A DNA stretch of 16,489 bases, taken from positions 1-16,489 of the forward strand of contig CAZFDE010000059.1 of assembly GCA_964517795.1 (NCBI GenBank), read 5' to 3'. Source of the stretch: CAZFDE01 sp964517795 (GTDB lineage: Bacteria > Planctomycetota > Phycisphaerae > Sedimentisphaerales > Anaerobacaceae). Within the stretch, counting starts at the first letter, position 1, and each line of letters opens with the position of its first letter. The position numbers were made by a program, and so were the translations under genes. The notes under the pieces were generated by a model. That model was not told the origin of the DNA and did no database searches. It was given only the letters and a program-made list of their open reading frames with translations. Positions 1-6,924 of this stretch are shown here, piece by piece.

Positions 1-55
1 TGGTCCTGCAGCAGCAAAGCGATGTCAAACTCTGGGGTTGGGCCGATCCGAATGA
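1..55 (+). repeat. Direct repeat copy A (at least 55 bp, identical to 2426-2480)
   Basis: All 55 bases match 2426-2480 with no mismatch, including synonymous positions, and in the same orientation. The left end is cut by the window edge, so 55 bp is a minimum. Identity without synonymous drift implies a recent duplication or gene conversion. Confidence 0.95.
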
Positions 56-71
56 GCAAATCCGAGTATAA
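1..71 (+). pseudogene. Truncated 5' fragment of a sialate O-acetylesterase-like gene (runs off the left edge)
   Basis: Reading from base 3, this stretch encodes VLQQQSDVKLWGWADPNE followed by QIRV and a TAA stop at 69-71. Up to base 55 it is base-for-base identical to 2426-2480 inside the intact esterase gene, where the same peptide follows the signal peptide. After base 55 the two sequences diverge and the reading frame closes almost at once, so only the N-terminal strand of the esterase fold could be present and the SGNH catalytic domain is missing. The part upstream of the window is unseen: it may contain the full 5' end with promoter and signal peptide, or only the repeat. The alternative is the broken end of a diverged paralogue that shares a converted tract. 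Confidence 0.7.
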
Positions 72-262
72 AATAGAAACTACTTGCCTCTGCGGTAGTT
101 AAATTAATATATCTTCAGATACTTAAATGCAGAAATAATGTTTTTTGCCGTGTAAAAGGGAAATGCCAGGTAATATATTTCATAGCCAAAGTAATTCGCC
201 ACATTGTATTTGTCAGAAAAGAGATCGCTTTTGGCAGCCAACAAAGGCATGGGAAATAAATT

Positions 263-2095
263 TTGAACAAACTTACGAAACAATTAAATCTTCTGCATGT
301 TTTTTGCATAGCATCCGGCGCAATGATAAGCTCAGGAATTTTTGTTTTACCCGGTCTTGCTCATGCAAAAGCGGGGCCGGCAGTTGTGTTTTCGTATTTT
401 CTTGCAGGCCTACTTGCCACAGCGGGACTGCTTAGCATTGCCGAGCTTACAACGGCAATGCCTAAAGCCGGAGGTGATTATTTTTATATTTCACGCGGAT
501 TGGGTTCGGCAGCGGGATTAATAGCCGGTTTATTAAGTTGGTTTAGTCTTTGCACAAAAAGCGCCTTTGCTTTGATAGGGATGGCGGTATTAGTAACTCC
601 TTTTATTCCGGTAAGCTGGCATATAATTGCCGCTTTATTGTGTTTAGTTTTCACACTAATTAATCTCCGGGGTACAAAACATGCGGCCGGCCTCCAGGTT
701 TTACTTGTCCTCGCTTTACTTGGAATGATGGTCTTCTTTATCATCAAGGGCTTCTCACATATCAATATACACTATTTTGAACCATTCGCACCGTATGGAC
801 TTAAATCAGTTTTATCGACAGCTGGTTTTGTCTTTGTTTCTTATGGCGGTTTGATCAAAGTGGCAAGCATCGCCGGTGAAATTAAAAATCCGGGGCACAC
901 CATCCCACGAGGAATGATAGTCGCTTTAACGGTTATGGTCGCCTTTTATACATCGATGATCTTTGTTACAAGTGGAGTACTGGGAGCCGAGCAACTTGAC
1001 GATTCACTAACTCCCATTTCCGATGCAGCAAATGTGTTCTGGGGAAAAACTGGTTCTGTATTAGTGAGTATTGCGGCAACACTTGCTTTTGTAAGCACTG
1101 CTAATGCTGGGATTATGACGGCGAGTCGTTATCTTTTAGCCGTCAGCAGGGACGAATTGTTACCGCCTTTCTTAGCCAGGGTGAGCAAGAAATATGAATC
1201 GCCGTATGCCGCAATAATAGTCACCGGTCTTGTGATTATTGTTGCTGTTTTCTTAAATCTTGAAATACTTGTAAAAGCGGCATCAACCGTATTTGTGCTT
1301 GGTTTTATTCTTGCCAACTTGTCTGTCATAATTCTTAGAGAAAGTGGAGTGCAGAATTATAGACCTGTATTTCGAGCTCCTTTTTATCCATGGCTTCAAC
1401 TGATCACAATTATTGGGTTTGTATTTGTGCTTTTCGAAATGGGAGAAGGTGCGTTTTTGGTTACGGCGGCAATTATTCTTGTCGGATTTTCTTTTTACTG
1501 GTTTTACGGTAGAAAGACAACTCAAAAAGAGTCCGCATTGCTGCATCTGATTAACCAAATAACCGCTAAAGAGCTCGTCACTGGCACGCTTGAAACAGAA
1601 TTAAAAGAAATTGTTCGAGATCGTGACGAGATTGTTCGGGACAAAATTGATAACTTGGTTCGAGATGCGATTAGTATGGATATAGAACAATCATTGAGCC
1701 TGGAAGATTTATTTGAGATTGCAGCAGAATCGCTTTCGAAAAAGCTGTCTTTAGAGCCCAAAAAACTCAAAAAACTTTTATTAGAAAGGGAAAGTCAATT
1801 CAGCACTGTTTTAAGCCAGAATCTCGCAGTGCCACACATCGTCATTGAGGGACAGGATATATTTGAAATGGCAATCATCAGATGTCGCAAGGGAGTTCGT
1901 TTTACTGAAGAAGCATCCGATATCACCACCATATTTGTTTTAGTGGGGACTTGTGACCTTCGAAATTTTTACTTAAGAGTGCTTTCAGCAATTGCTCATA
2001 TTGTCCAAACAAAAAATTTTGAAAAAGAGTGGCACAATGCTAAAAATGAACAGGCATTAAAAGACTTAATCCTTTTAACTCAACGGAAGCGCTGA
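263..2095 (+). CDS. APC-superfamily amino acid permease with C-terminal PTS EIIA-like domain
   Basis: This 610-residue protein is a probable inner-membrane amino acid or amine transporter fused to a phosphotransferase-type regulatory domain. Residues 1 to about 415 contain about 11-12 hydrophobic segments; the first carries GAMISSGIFVLPG, matching the APC consensus GxxIGsGIF. A charged linker (about 420-475) includes a heptad-like EIVRD repeat. From about residue 478 onward the sequence resembles EIIA of the fructose/nitrogen type (PtsN family): SLEDLF, then NLAVPHI with His525 in the position of the phosphorylated histidine, then a FLRVLS/IAHI-like helix pair. The start is TTG at 263; an in-frame TAA lies at 257 and the next Met (residue 21) would cut the first membrane helix. 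No strong Shine-Dalgarno site is seen. Base composition is visibly lower in GC than its neighbours. Substrate cannot be named. The fusion suggests transport tuned by phosphorylation, which is inference. Confidence 0.9.
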   Translation: MNKLTKQLNLLHVFCIASGAMISSGIFVLPGLAHAKAGPAVVFSYFLAGLLATAGLLSIAELTTAMPKAGGDYFYISRGLGSAAGLIAGLLSWFSLCTKSAFALIGMAVLVTPFIPVSWHIIAALLCLVFTLINLRGTKHAAGLQVLLVLALLGMMVFFIIKGFSHINIHYFEPFAPYGLKSVLSTAGFVFVSYGGLIKVASIAGEIKNPGHTIPRGMIVALTVMVAFYTSMIFVTSGVLGAEQLDDSLTPISDAANVFWGKTGSVLVSIAATLAFVSTANAGIMTASRYLLAVSRDELLPPFLARVSKKYESPYAAIIVTGLVIIVAVFLNLEILVKAASTVFVLGFILANLSVIILRESGVQNYRPVFRAPFYPWLQLITIIGFVFVLFEMGEGAFLVTAAIILVGFSFYWFYGRKTTQKESALLHLINQITAKELVTGTLETELKEIVRDRDEIVRDKIDNLVRDAISMDIEQSLSLEDLFEIAAESLSKKLSLEPKKLKKLLLERESQFSTVLSQNLAVPHIVIEGQDIFEMAIIRCRKGVRFTEEASDITTIFVLVGTCDLRNFYLRVLSAIAHIVQTKNFEKEWHNAKNEQALKDLILLTQRKR

Positions 2096-2159
2096 GCTGA
2101 GATATCAATATAAGTATGAACTGAAGACATGAAACAGATCACATATAGCAAAACGCAAC

Positions 2160-2192
2160 GATTTAATCCATTGGGATTTGCCATTTTAAATC
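2160..2192 (+). repeat. AT-rich inverted repeat downstream of the permease gene, possible weak terminator
   Basis: GATTTAA (2160-2166) and TTAAATC (2186-2192) are exact reverse complements across a 19-base loop and are followed by TTTTC. It lies about 65 bases after the permease stop. The stem has only two G-C pairs, so a terminator role is uncertain. Confidence 0.25.
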
Positions 2193-2257
2193 TTTTCTCT
2201 AACTTCACCATAGAATGCGAATTATAGACAAGAGACATGATAAATTCAACTTAACGG

Positions 2258-2286
2258 TTTTCATCGCTGTTATCAGGGCTTATAAT
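2258..2286 (+). promoter_or_regulatory. Candidate sigma70-type promoter of the esterase gene
   Basis: TTTTCA (2258-2263) is separated by 17 bases from a perfect TATAAT (2281-2286), predicting a start near 2293 and a leader of about 33 bases. The leader contains the ribosome-binding site GAAAGGGA (2313-2320) five bases before the ATG at 2326. The -35 box is weak (four of six bases). Confidence 0.5.
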
Positions 2287-2325
2287 AAAGGGCGTGGAAA
2301 ATTGATTATTTTGAAAGGGATTGCG

Positions 2326-3843
2326 ATGGTTACGAAGAAAATACTTGTTGGTTTGTTTTGGATTTTAGCTGTTATTTCTGCTGCTTTTGGCGAGATTCGA
2401 TTGCCGGCAGTCCTGTCAGATAATATGGTCCTGCAGCAGCAAAGCGATGTCAAACTCTGGGGTTGGGCCGATCCGAATGAAGAGATCGTAATCGGATTGT
2501 CATGGGCCGATCGCGATATCCTGACTACAGCCGATGACCAGGGCGATTGGTCGGTATCTGTTCAGACGCCGGACCATACTCAAAAAGGCAAAATCATCAT
2601 CAAGGGTAAAAACCAACTGACGATTGATAATATTCTGTTCGGCGAAGTTTGGCTTTGCAGCGGCCAATCGAATATGCAATGGCCGTTACATCTGACCAAT
2701 GATGCGGATAATGAAATTCCTGCGGCGGATTATTCTGAGATCCGTCTGTTTACGGTACCCCGTGTTGCTTCGTCTATACCTCAAGCCGACTGCGACAGCC
2801 AATGGGTGGTATGCAGCCCGCAGACTGCCCGCGAATTCTCTGCGGTGGGTTATTACTTCGGCAAGTTTATCTATGAAGAACTGAAAGTGCCGGTCGGGCT
2901 GATTCACAGCAGTTGGGGCGGCTCAGATATTATTGCATGGATCGACAATGATACGCTTGGCAAAGATCCGGATTATGATGCCCACAAAGCTGTTTTTACC
3001 AACCTTATCTCGCAAAAACAGCAGGCGTTAACGGATTATGTCGCTGAACTGGAAAAGTGGAAAACGGGTCAGTTGGCTTTTGCTCCACCCATGCCAAACC
3101 GGATATTCTCCGAACAATGGGGCAGTAATCATATGCACTCGGGTTTGTATAATGCGATGATTGCGCCTATTGTCAATTTTGATATTCGCGGGTCGATCTG
3201 GTATCAGGGTGAGTCCAATGCGGGCCGGGCCTATCAATACCGAAGACTGATGCCGATGCTGATCCGCAACTGGCGCGATGTGTTCGAAAATCCCGAGATG
3301 CCGTTTTTGTACGTTCAGCTTGCGAACTATAACAATAATGGATTTTGGCCGGAATTACGCGAGGCTCAATTGATGGCGCTTTCGGTGCCGCATACTGCGA
3401 TGGCGGTCACCATTGATATTGGTGATGCCGATAATATACATCCAAGAAACAAACGTGATGTTGGCAAGCGGTTGGCATTGGGAGCCTTAGCGACGGTTTA
3501 CGGCCGCGATGTTCCATATTCCGGGCCGATCTATTCGTCAATGCAAATACAGGACAATAAAGCGATCCTGTACTTTTCGCATACCGACGGCGGGCTTTTG
3601 GCCAGGGGCGGTCCATTAAAGGGATTTACCATCGCCGCAGAAGGTGAGGATTTCATAGAGGCCAAGGCGGTGATCGAAGGCGATAAAGTGATCGTCTCAA
3701 ATCCGAAAGTGCAAAATCCGGCGGCCGTGCGGTATGCCTGGAGCAATAATCCCGCCGAGGCGAACCTTTATAATAAGGCCGGCCTGCCCGCCTCGCCGTT
3801 TCGAACCGACGACCGACCCGGTGTGACCATGGATGCCAAATAA
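2326..3843 (+). CDS. Exported sialate O-acetylesterase-like SGNH hydrolase
   Basis: The 505-residue product belongs to the sialate 9-O-acetylesterase (SASA/DUF303) family of serine esterases that remove acetyl groups from sugars. Residues 1-22 form a signal peptide (MVTKK, then a hydrophobic run ending AAFG), so it acts outside the cytoplasm. The family start LPAVLSDNMVLQQ is followed by WLCSGQSNMQWPL with the nucleophile Ser115, by IWYQGESN in the oxyanion block, and by DNIHPRNK with the Asp369/His372 pair. Length fits the family, and no carbohydrate-binding module is added. The ATG at 2326 is preferred over an in-frame ATG at 2215 because it has a good ribosome-binding site and directly begins the signal peptide. 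In planctomycetes such enzymes often deacetylate plant or algal polysaccharides rather than sialic acids, so the true substrate is unknown. A truncated copy of its 5' part lies at 1-71. Confidence 0.93.
   Translation: MVTKKILVGLFWILAVISAAFGEIRLPAVLSDNMVLQQQSDVKLWGWADPNEEIVIGLSWADRDILTTADDQGDWSVSVQTPDHTQKGKIIIKGKNQLTIDNILFGEVWLCSGQSNMQWPLHLTNDADNEIPAADYSEIRLFTVPRVASSIPQADCDSQWVVCSPQTAREFSAVGYYFGKFIYEELKVPVGLIHSSWGGSDIIAWIDNDTLGKDPDYDAHKAVFTNLISQKQQALTDYVAELEKWKTGQLAFAPPMPNRIFSEQWGSNHMHSGLYNAMIAPIVNFDIRGSIWYQGESNAGRAYQYRRLMPMLIRNWRDVFENPEMPFLYVQLANYNNNGFWPELREAQLMALSVPHTAMAVTIDIGDADNIHPRNKRDVGKRLALGALATVYGRDVPYSGPIYSSMQIQDNKAILYFSHTDGGLLARGGPLKGFTIAAEGEDFIEAKAVIEGDKVIVSNPKVQNPAAVRYAWSNNPAEANLYNKAGLPASPFRTDDRPGVTMDAK
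2426..2480 (+). repeat. Direct repeat copy B, inside the esterase gene
   Basis: Identical to bases 1-55, same orientation, 2425 bp apart. It encodes residues 34-52 of the intact esterase. Together with copy A it brackets the permease gene. Confidence 0.95.
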
Positions 3844-3850
3844 AAGTGTT

Positions 3851-3863
3851 ATTGATGATCAAT
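3851..3863. repeat. Short palindrome between the convergent stops
   Basis: ATTGAT, one central base, then ATCAAT. It sits in the 28-base gap between the esterase and isomerase stop codons. It lacks a T-tract and GC in the stem, so it is not a convincing terminator. Confidence 0.3.
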
Positions 3864-3871
3864 CGAGCCGA

Positions 3872-4729
3872 TTACTTTTCTTCGATCTTTGCGTCGGCTT
3901 TGAGTTGGTCGAGGTATTCTTCGATCGTTTTTTCGCGGCGGGCTTCCATCAGTTTTTCGGCGATTTGATCTTTGACCTCTTCCAGCGGCCGGGCCGTCGG
4001 TTCCTTGCGATCGAAGACCTTGACAATATGATAGCCGAATCGCGTCTGAATGACACCGCTGATCCGGCCAACACCTAAGTTGAATGCGACATCCTCGAAT
4101 TCCTCGACCATCTGGCCGCGGACAATATACCCCAGATCGCCGTCACGGTCCGGGCAATCCGAGTATTTTCGCACCACGGTCGCAAAGTCCGCGCCGTTGT
4201 CCAGTTCATCTTTGGCCTGCTGAATTTCAGACAGGGCGGTTTGCTGGTCGGACTGCCAGTTCACGTGTTTGACGATGTGGCTGACGCGGGCCTGCAGCGG
4301 ATTGGTAAATTCCTCGATATGCTGATCGTAATGTGCCCGGATTTCGTCTTCGGTCGGTTGGGGGATATCTTTGCAGACATGATTGAGGAATCGCTCGACA
4401 CGCATCTGATTTTCAAGGCCGGCGCGGATCGTATCGCGTTGGTCGTCGGTCAGTTCGTCCACATTTTGTCCGCGTTTTTGGATCCCTTCGAGGAATTGAT
4501 TGAAGCTGTGTTGAATGTCTTCAGCAGCAATGGGATCGCCGAATTGGCGGGCGTGTTGGTTCAATAATACTCGCTCGATCACATTTTCCCGGGACCAGTC
4601 GTTGAGTTGTTTTTCACGTTCGTCTTCGGGTTGATCGCGGAACGTTACCTCATAGTGAGGCCGCAACCGTTCGATCTCATCCTGGATGGCCGATTCTTCG
4701 ACCGTTTCACCGTTGATCTTCAAAACCAT
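3872..4729 (-). CDS. Parvulin-type peptidyl-prolyl isomerase (SurA/PpiC-like, no signal peptide)
   Basis: This 285-residue protein is a probable folding catalyst that isomerises X-Pro bonds. Residues 1 to about 120 resemble the helical SurA-type N-terminal chaperone region, with ENVIERVLLNQHARQFG and a charged helix. Residues about 146-240 form the rotamase domain: QARVSHIVKH, GADFATVVRKYSDCP, GDLGYIVRGQMVEEFEDVAF and TRFGYHIVKV match the parvulin consensus in order. A basic/acidic coiled-coil-like tail follows. There is no signal peptide or membrane anchor, so it should be cytoplasmic, unlike SurA and PrsA. The start has a good ribosome-binding site (AAGGA at 4736-4740 read on the minus strand). 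It converges on the esterase gene with only 28 bases between the stops and has its own promoter upstream. It appears monocistronic. Confidence 0.9.
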   Translation of the reverse strand: MVLKINGETVEESAIQDEIERLRPHYEVTFRDQPEDEREKQLNDWSRENVIERVLLNQHARQFGDPIAAEDIQHSFNQFLEGIQKRGQNVDELTDDQRDTIRAGLENQMRVERFLNHVCKDIPQPTEDEIRAHYDQHIEEFTNPLQARVSHIVKHVNWQSDQQTALSEIQQAKDELDNGADFATVVRKYSDCPDRDGDLGYIVRGQMVEEFEDVAFNLGVGRISGVIQTRFGYHIVKVFDRKEPTARPLEEVKDQIAEKLMEARREKTIEEYLDQLKADAKIEEK

Positions 4730-4769
4730 TTGATTTCCTTGTCAAAAATATCGTTTCTGTTGTGATCCC

Positions 4770-4798
4770 ATTTTAACGCACCCGGCCCGATTTGCCAA
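4770..4798 (-). promoter_or_regulatory. Sigma70-type promoter of the parvulin gene
   Basis: On the minus strand TTGGCA (4798-4793) is followed by 17 bases and TAAAAT (4775-4770). This predicts a start about 35 bases before the ATG at 4729, with the AAGGA site inside the leader. Box match and spacing are both good. Confidence 0.6.
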
Positions 4799-4912
4799 GT
4801 TAAACCAAAACCCCGGTAAATACGCCCAAAACGCAAACCTGTTTGAAAAAAACGCCGATAAATGTAATATAGGTCCATGTTTGAAAAGGGCTTATAAAAT
4901 TTAAAAAAATAC

Positions 4913-4940
4913 TTGCACAATTTTCAAAATATGCTAAAAT
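4913..4940 (+). promoter_or_regulatory. Sigma70-type promoter of the prepilin-like gene
   Basis: TTGCAC (4913-4918) is followed by 16 bases and TAAAAT (4935-4940), about 40 bases before the ATG at 4981. A run of A just upstream of the -35 box (4903-4909) resembles an UP element. A weak AGGT (4971-4974) is the only ribosome-binding site visible. Confidence 0.6.
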
Positions 4941-4980
4941 AAATAATGGATATAATTACAGTGTATCAATAGGTCAATAC

Positions 4981-5829
4981 ATGAAGCAGTTTGGCAAAAA
5001 AGGCTTTACGCTTATTGAGCTTTTAGTTGTGATCGCAGTCATTTCGATGCTGATTGCAGTTCTCATGCCCGCTTTGTATACCGCTCGTGAACGTGCTCAA
5101 TCAGCAGCCTGTATGGGGCGCCTCAAGCAATGGGCTTTGATTTTCTATATGTATGCGGACAGCAACCAAGGCTATTTGATGCAAACCCGGTTTTCTCACC
5201 ATAGAGAAAATTGGTTCAATCAAACACGGCACTATCAAGGTGATGCCGAAATAGCATTGTGCCCCTCGGCCGACAGGCCTCCCAAATCCAGAGGCCTTAA
5301 TGAATATTGGATTCCTGAAAACCCGCATGAATATAATTATATTCCTTCCGATCTGTTTTATGATGGAAAAGGGTTTGGATGGCGTAAGGGTGACAAATTC
5401 AGCTATGGTGTCAATAACTGGATTTATAACCCGGCACGACGCACGGGTTTTATTAACGAAACCGAGCATGGTAAGCGCTATGATTGGTATTGGCGCACAC
5501 CGTATATCAAAGGGGCTCAGATCGTCCCGATGGTAGGCGACTGTTGGCGTCGTGCGGTCTGGATTGAGAAAGTCGCAGCGCCACCGCCCTATGAGAATGT
5601 GCCGTATGGCAGCGGGGCAGTGGGGCAGATGTGGAAAGTCGTGTTTACCCGACACGGGCGATTTTTCAACTGGGCCTTTTTGGATGGAACGGTTCATCGT
5701 ATTGGGCTACGAGCGCCGTGGAAGCTGAAATGGCACCTTGCGTGGGATACCACTCAGGCCCCCTATACCGAAGATACGCAGTCTGTCTGGCCGCAATGGC
5801 TGCGAAAGCACAGCACCGAGATCAATTAA
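4981..5829 (+). CDS. Type II secretion/type IV pilus prepilin-like protein with H-X9-DG motif
   Basis: The 282-residue protein starts with a class III signal: KKGFTLIELLVVIAVI, with prepilin peptidase cleavage expected between Gly8 and Phe9 and Glu13 at the conserved +5 position, then a single hydrophobic helix to about residue 30. The mature domain is rich in aromatic residues. Near the C-terminus His225, nine residues, then Asp235-Gly form the H-X9-DG motif typical of the very large planctomycete family of such proteins (relatives of DUF1559). These are thought to be pseudopilin-like or surface proteins; genomes often hold dozens and individual roles are unknown. It has its own promoter, and no other secretion gene is near, so it is one of the dispersed orphan copies. 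The ATG at 4981 is the only start giving the standard prepilin leader. Confidence 0.9.
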   Translation: MKQFGKKGFTLIELLVVIAVISMLIAVLMPALYTARERAQSAACMGRLKQWALIFYMYADSNQGYLMQTRFSHHRENWFNQTRHYQGDAEIALCPSADRPPKSRGLNEYWIPENPHEYNYIPSDLFYDGKGFGWRKGDKFSYGVNNWIYNPARRTGFINETEHGKRYDWYWRTPYIKGAQIVPMVGDCWRRAVWIEKVAAPPPYENVPYGSGAVGQMWKVVFTRHGRFFNWAFLDGTVHRIGLRAPWKLKWHLAWDTTQAPYTEDTQSVWPQWLRKHSTEIN

Positions 5830-5928
5830 GTCGTTCACCTCAATCTTTTGAAACGATTCGTTCCCTTGAGGGCTTTAACCACGAACATTTAATCTGTAAA
5901 TTTATCTTGTCAATCGGTCGATGAGCTG

Positions 5929-5995
5929 CCATTGCGAGCGAAGCGAAATAATCTTGGTGGCCTCGAATCCGAGATTGCTGCGGATTATCATTGTG
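5929..5995. repeat. Degenerate dispersed intergenic repeat (CATTGCGAGCGAAGCGAA type)
   Basis: The stretch contains CATTGCGAGCGAAGCGAA, then a sequence ending GAGATTGCTGCGG and ATTATCATTG, an imperfect inverted arrangement. It resembles the short palindromic elements of the form CATTGCGAGnnGCGAAGC...GCAATCTC found in noncoding DNA of many bacteria. It lies in the 328-base gap before the E2-like gene, which otherwise holds only that gene's promoter. Dispersal in this genome cannot be seen from one window. Confidence 0.5.
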
Positions 5996-6112
5996 TTGTT
6001 GATCAGGGGATTGCTTGTTATCTATTTCAGCTTCGATCCAGACCGATATTTGCGTACCATAGAGGTCCTTCAGCAGATTCAAATCTTGTGATATTCTTGC
6101 TCTAAACGGTGC

Positions 6113-6141
6113 TTGCTCTTTGCGCTGCAATGACTTATAAT
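6113..6141 (+). promoter_or_regulatory. Sigma70-type promoter of the E2-like/DUF6786 pair
   Basis: TTGCTC (6113-6118), 17 bases, then TATAAT (6136-6141). Predicted start is near 6148, leaving a leader of only about 10 bases to ATG 6158 or about 20 bases to ATG 6167, with no Shine-Dalgarno site before either. Confidence 0.6.
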
Positions 6142-6157
6142 TACTTTCCGATATTGA

Positions 6158-6883
6158 ATGTGCACGATGACCGAACAATTGAAGCCAGCGCCCACGGCGG
6201 TACCCGCACCGCGGGCCGTTCCGTTGGGACGGATCCAGAAGGTGGTCGGCCGGCGGATGCTTGAATCCAAGCTGACCAAGCCCTATTTTTACATCGAGCT
6301 GAAAGTCAATTTGAATGACCTGATGGACAGCCGCCATAAGCTCAAAAAGCAGCTTGGTGTCAAGATTACGACCAATGCGTTTTATATCCACGCGATCGGT
6401 GTTGCGGCCAGTCAGTTTCCGATCATGGTCGGGCGGCTGGAAAACAATGGCGATATCCGGGTGCCCGCGCATGTCAATGTCGGTTTTGCGGTCAACGCCC
6501 CGCAGGGTCTAGTGGTTCCGGTGATCAAAAACGCCGAGACCAAGTGCCTGGCGGATGTTGCGATCGAAGAAAAAGAGCTGACCGACAAGGCCCGCAGTAA
6601 CAAGCTTACGCTCGATGAGATGAGCGGCGAGAACATTGCCCTGACGAATCTGGGGCCTTACGGCACCTATTCGTTTGTGGGGATCATTCCGCCGCCGGCC
6701 AGTACAATTATCTCGGTGGGCAATATTATCCGCACTGCCGTGCCGGTCGATGGCAAGCCGCAGGTCTGCAAGATTGTCAGTTTTTCGCTTGCGGCCGATT
6801 ACCGCGTGATCAAAGGGACTTACGCCGCCAGCTTCCTCAATTGCATGAAAAATAAGCTGGAACATCCGCATGAATTAGTATAA
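6158..6883 (+). CDS. E2 acyltransferase-like protein without lipoyl domain; catalytic His and Asp replaced
   Basis: The 241-residue protein matches only the C-terminal catalytic domain of 2-oxo acid dehydrogenase E2 subunits (dihydrolipoamide acyltransferase, CAT fold). Visible blocks are IQKVVGRRMLES, VNVGFAVNAPQGLVVPVIK, ENIALTNLGPYG and IIPPPASTIISVGNI. The lipoyl and E1/E3-binding domains are absent; an Ala/Pro-rich stretch (residues 9-20) looks like the end of the usual interdomain linker. The active motif normally DHRVIDG reads DYRVIKG here, with Tyr215 for the catalytic His and Lys219 for the Asp, so acyl transfer by the known mechanism is not expected. A TGA sits immediately before the ATG at 6158, and a promoter lies just upstream, so this is a stand-alone gene rather than a frameshifted fragment. 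ATG 6167 is an equally possible start. It may be a structural or diverged protein. No E1 or E3 gene is near. Confidence 0.88.
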   Translation: MCTMTEQLKPAPTAVPAPRAVPLGRIQKVVGRRMLESKLTKPYFYIELKVNLNDLMDSRHKLKKQLGVKITTNAFYIHAIGVAASQFPIMVGRLENNGDIRVPAHVNVGFAVNAPQGLVVPVIKNAETKCLADVAIEEKELTDKARSNKLTLDEMSGENIALTNLGPYGTYSFVGIIPPPASTIISVGNIIRTAVPVDGKPQVCKIVSFSLAADYRVIKGTYAASFLNCMKNKLEHPHELV

Positions 6884-6924
6884 AATCCTCGTCGGGTCAG
6901 GATCGAATTTCGGGAGATCAAACA

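Noticed and set aside
2215..2325. N-terminal extension of the esterase gene from ATG 2215
   Set aside because: It crosses the predicted promoter and would bury the signal peptide; ATG 2326 has a good ribosome-binding site.
1..2480. The direct repeats as ends of a transposable element
   Set aside because: The repeat is esterase coding sequence, there is no transposase or integrase between the copies, and no terminal inverted repeats were seen.
3833..4567. Plus-strand frames opposite the parvulin gene
   Set aside because: Antisense shadows; the minus-strand frame has all rotamase blocks, a promoter and a ribosome-binding site.
5101..5697. 198-residue minus-strand frame opposite the prepilin-like gene
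   Set aside because: The plus strand carries the prepilin leader and H-X9-DG motif; the antisense frame has no features.
5840..6472. 210-residue minus-strand frame opposite the E2-like gene
   Set aside because: It is antisense to a well-conserved coding domain and reads through the upstream repeat; no family features.
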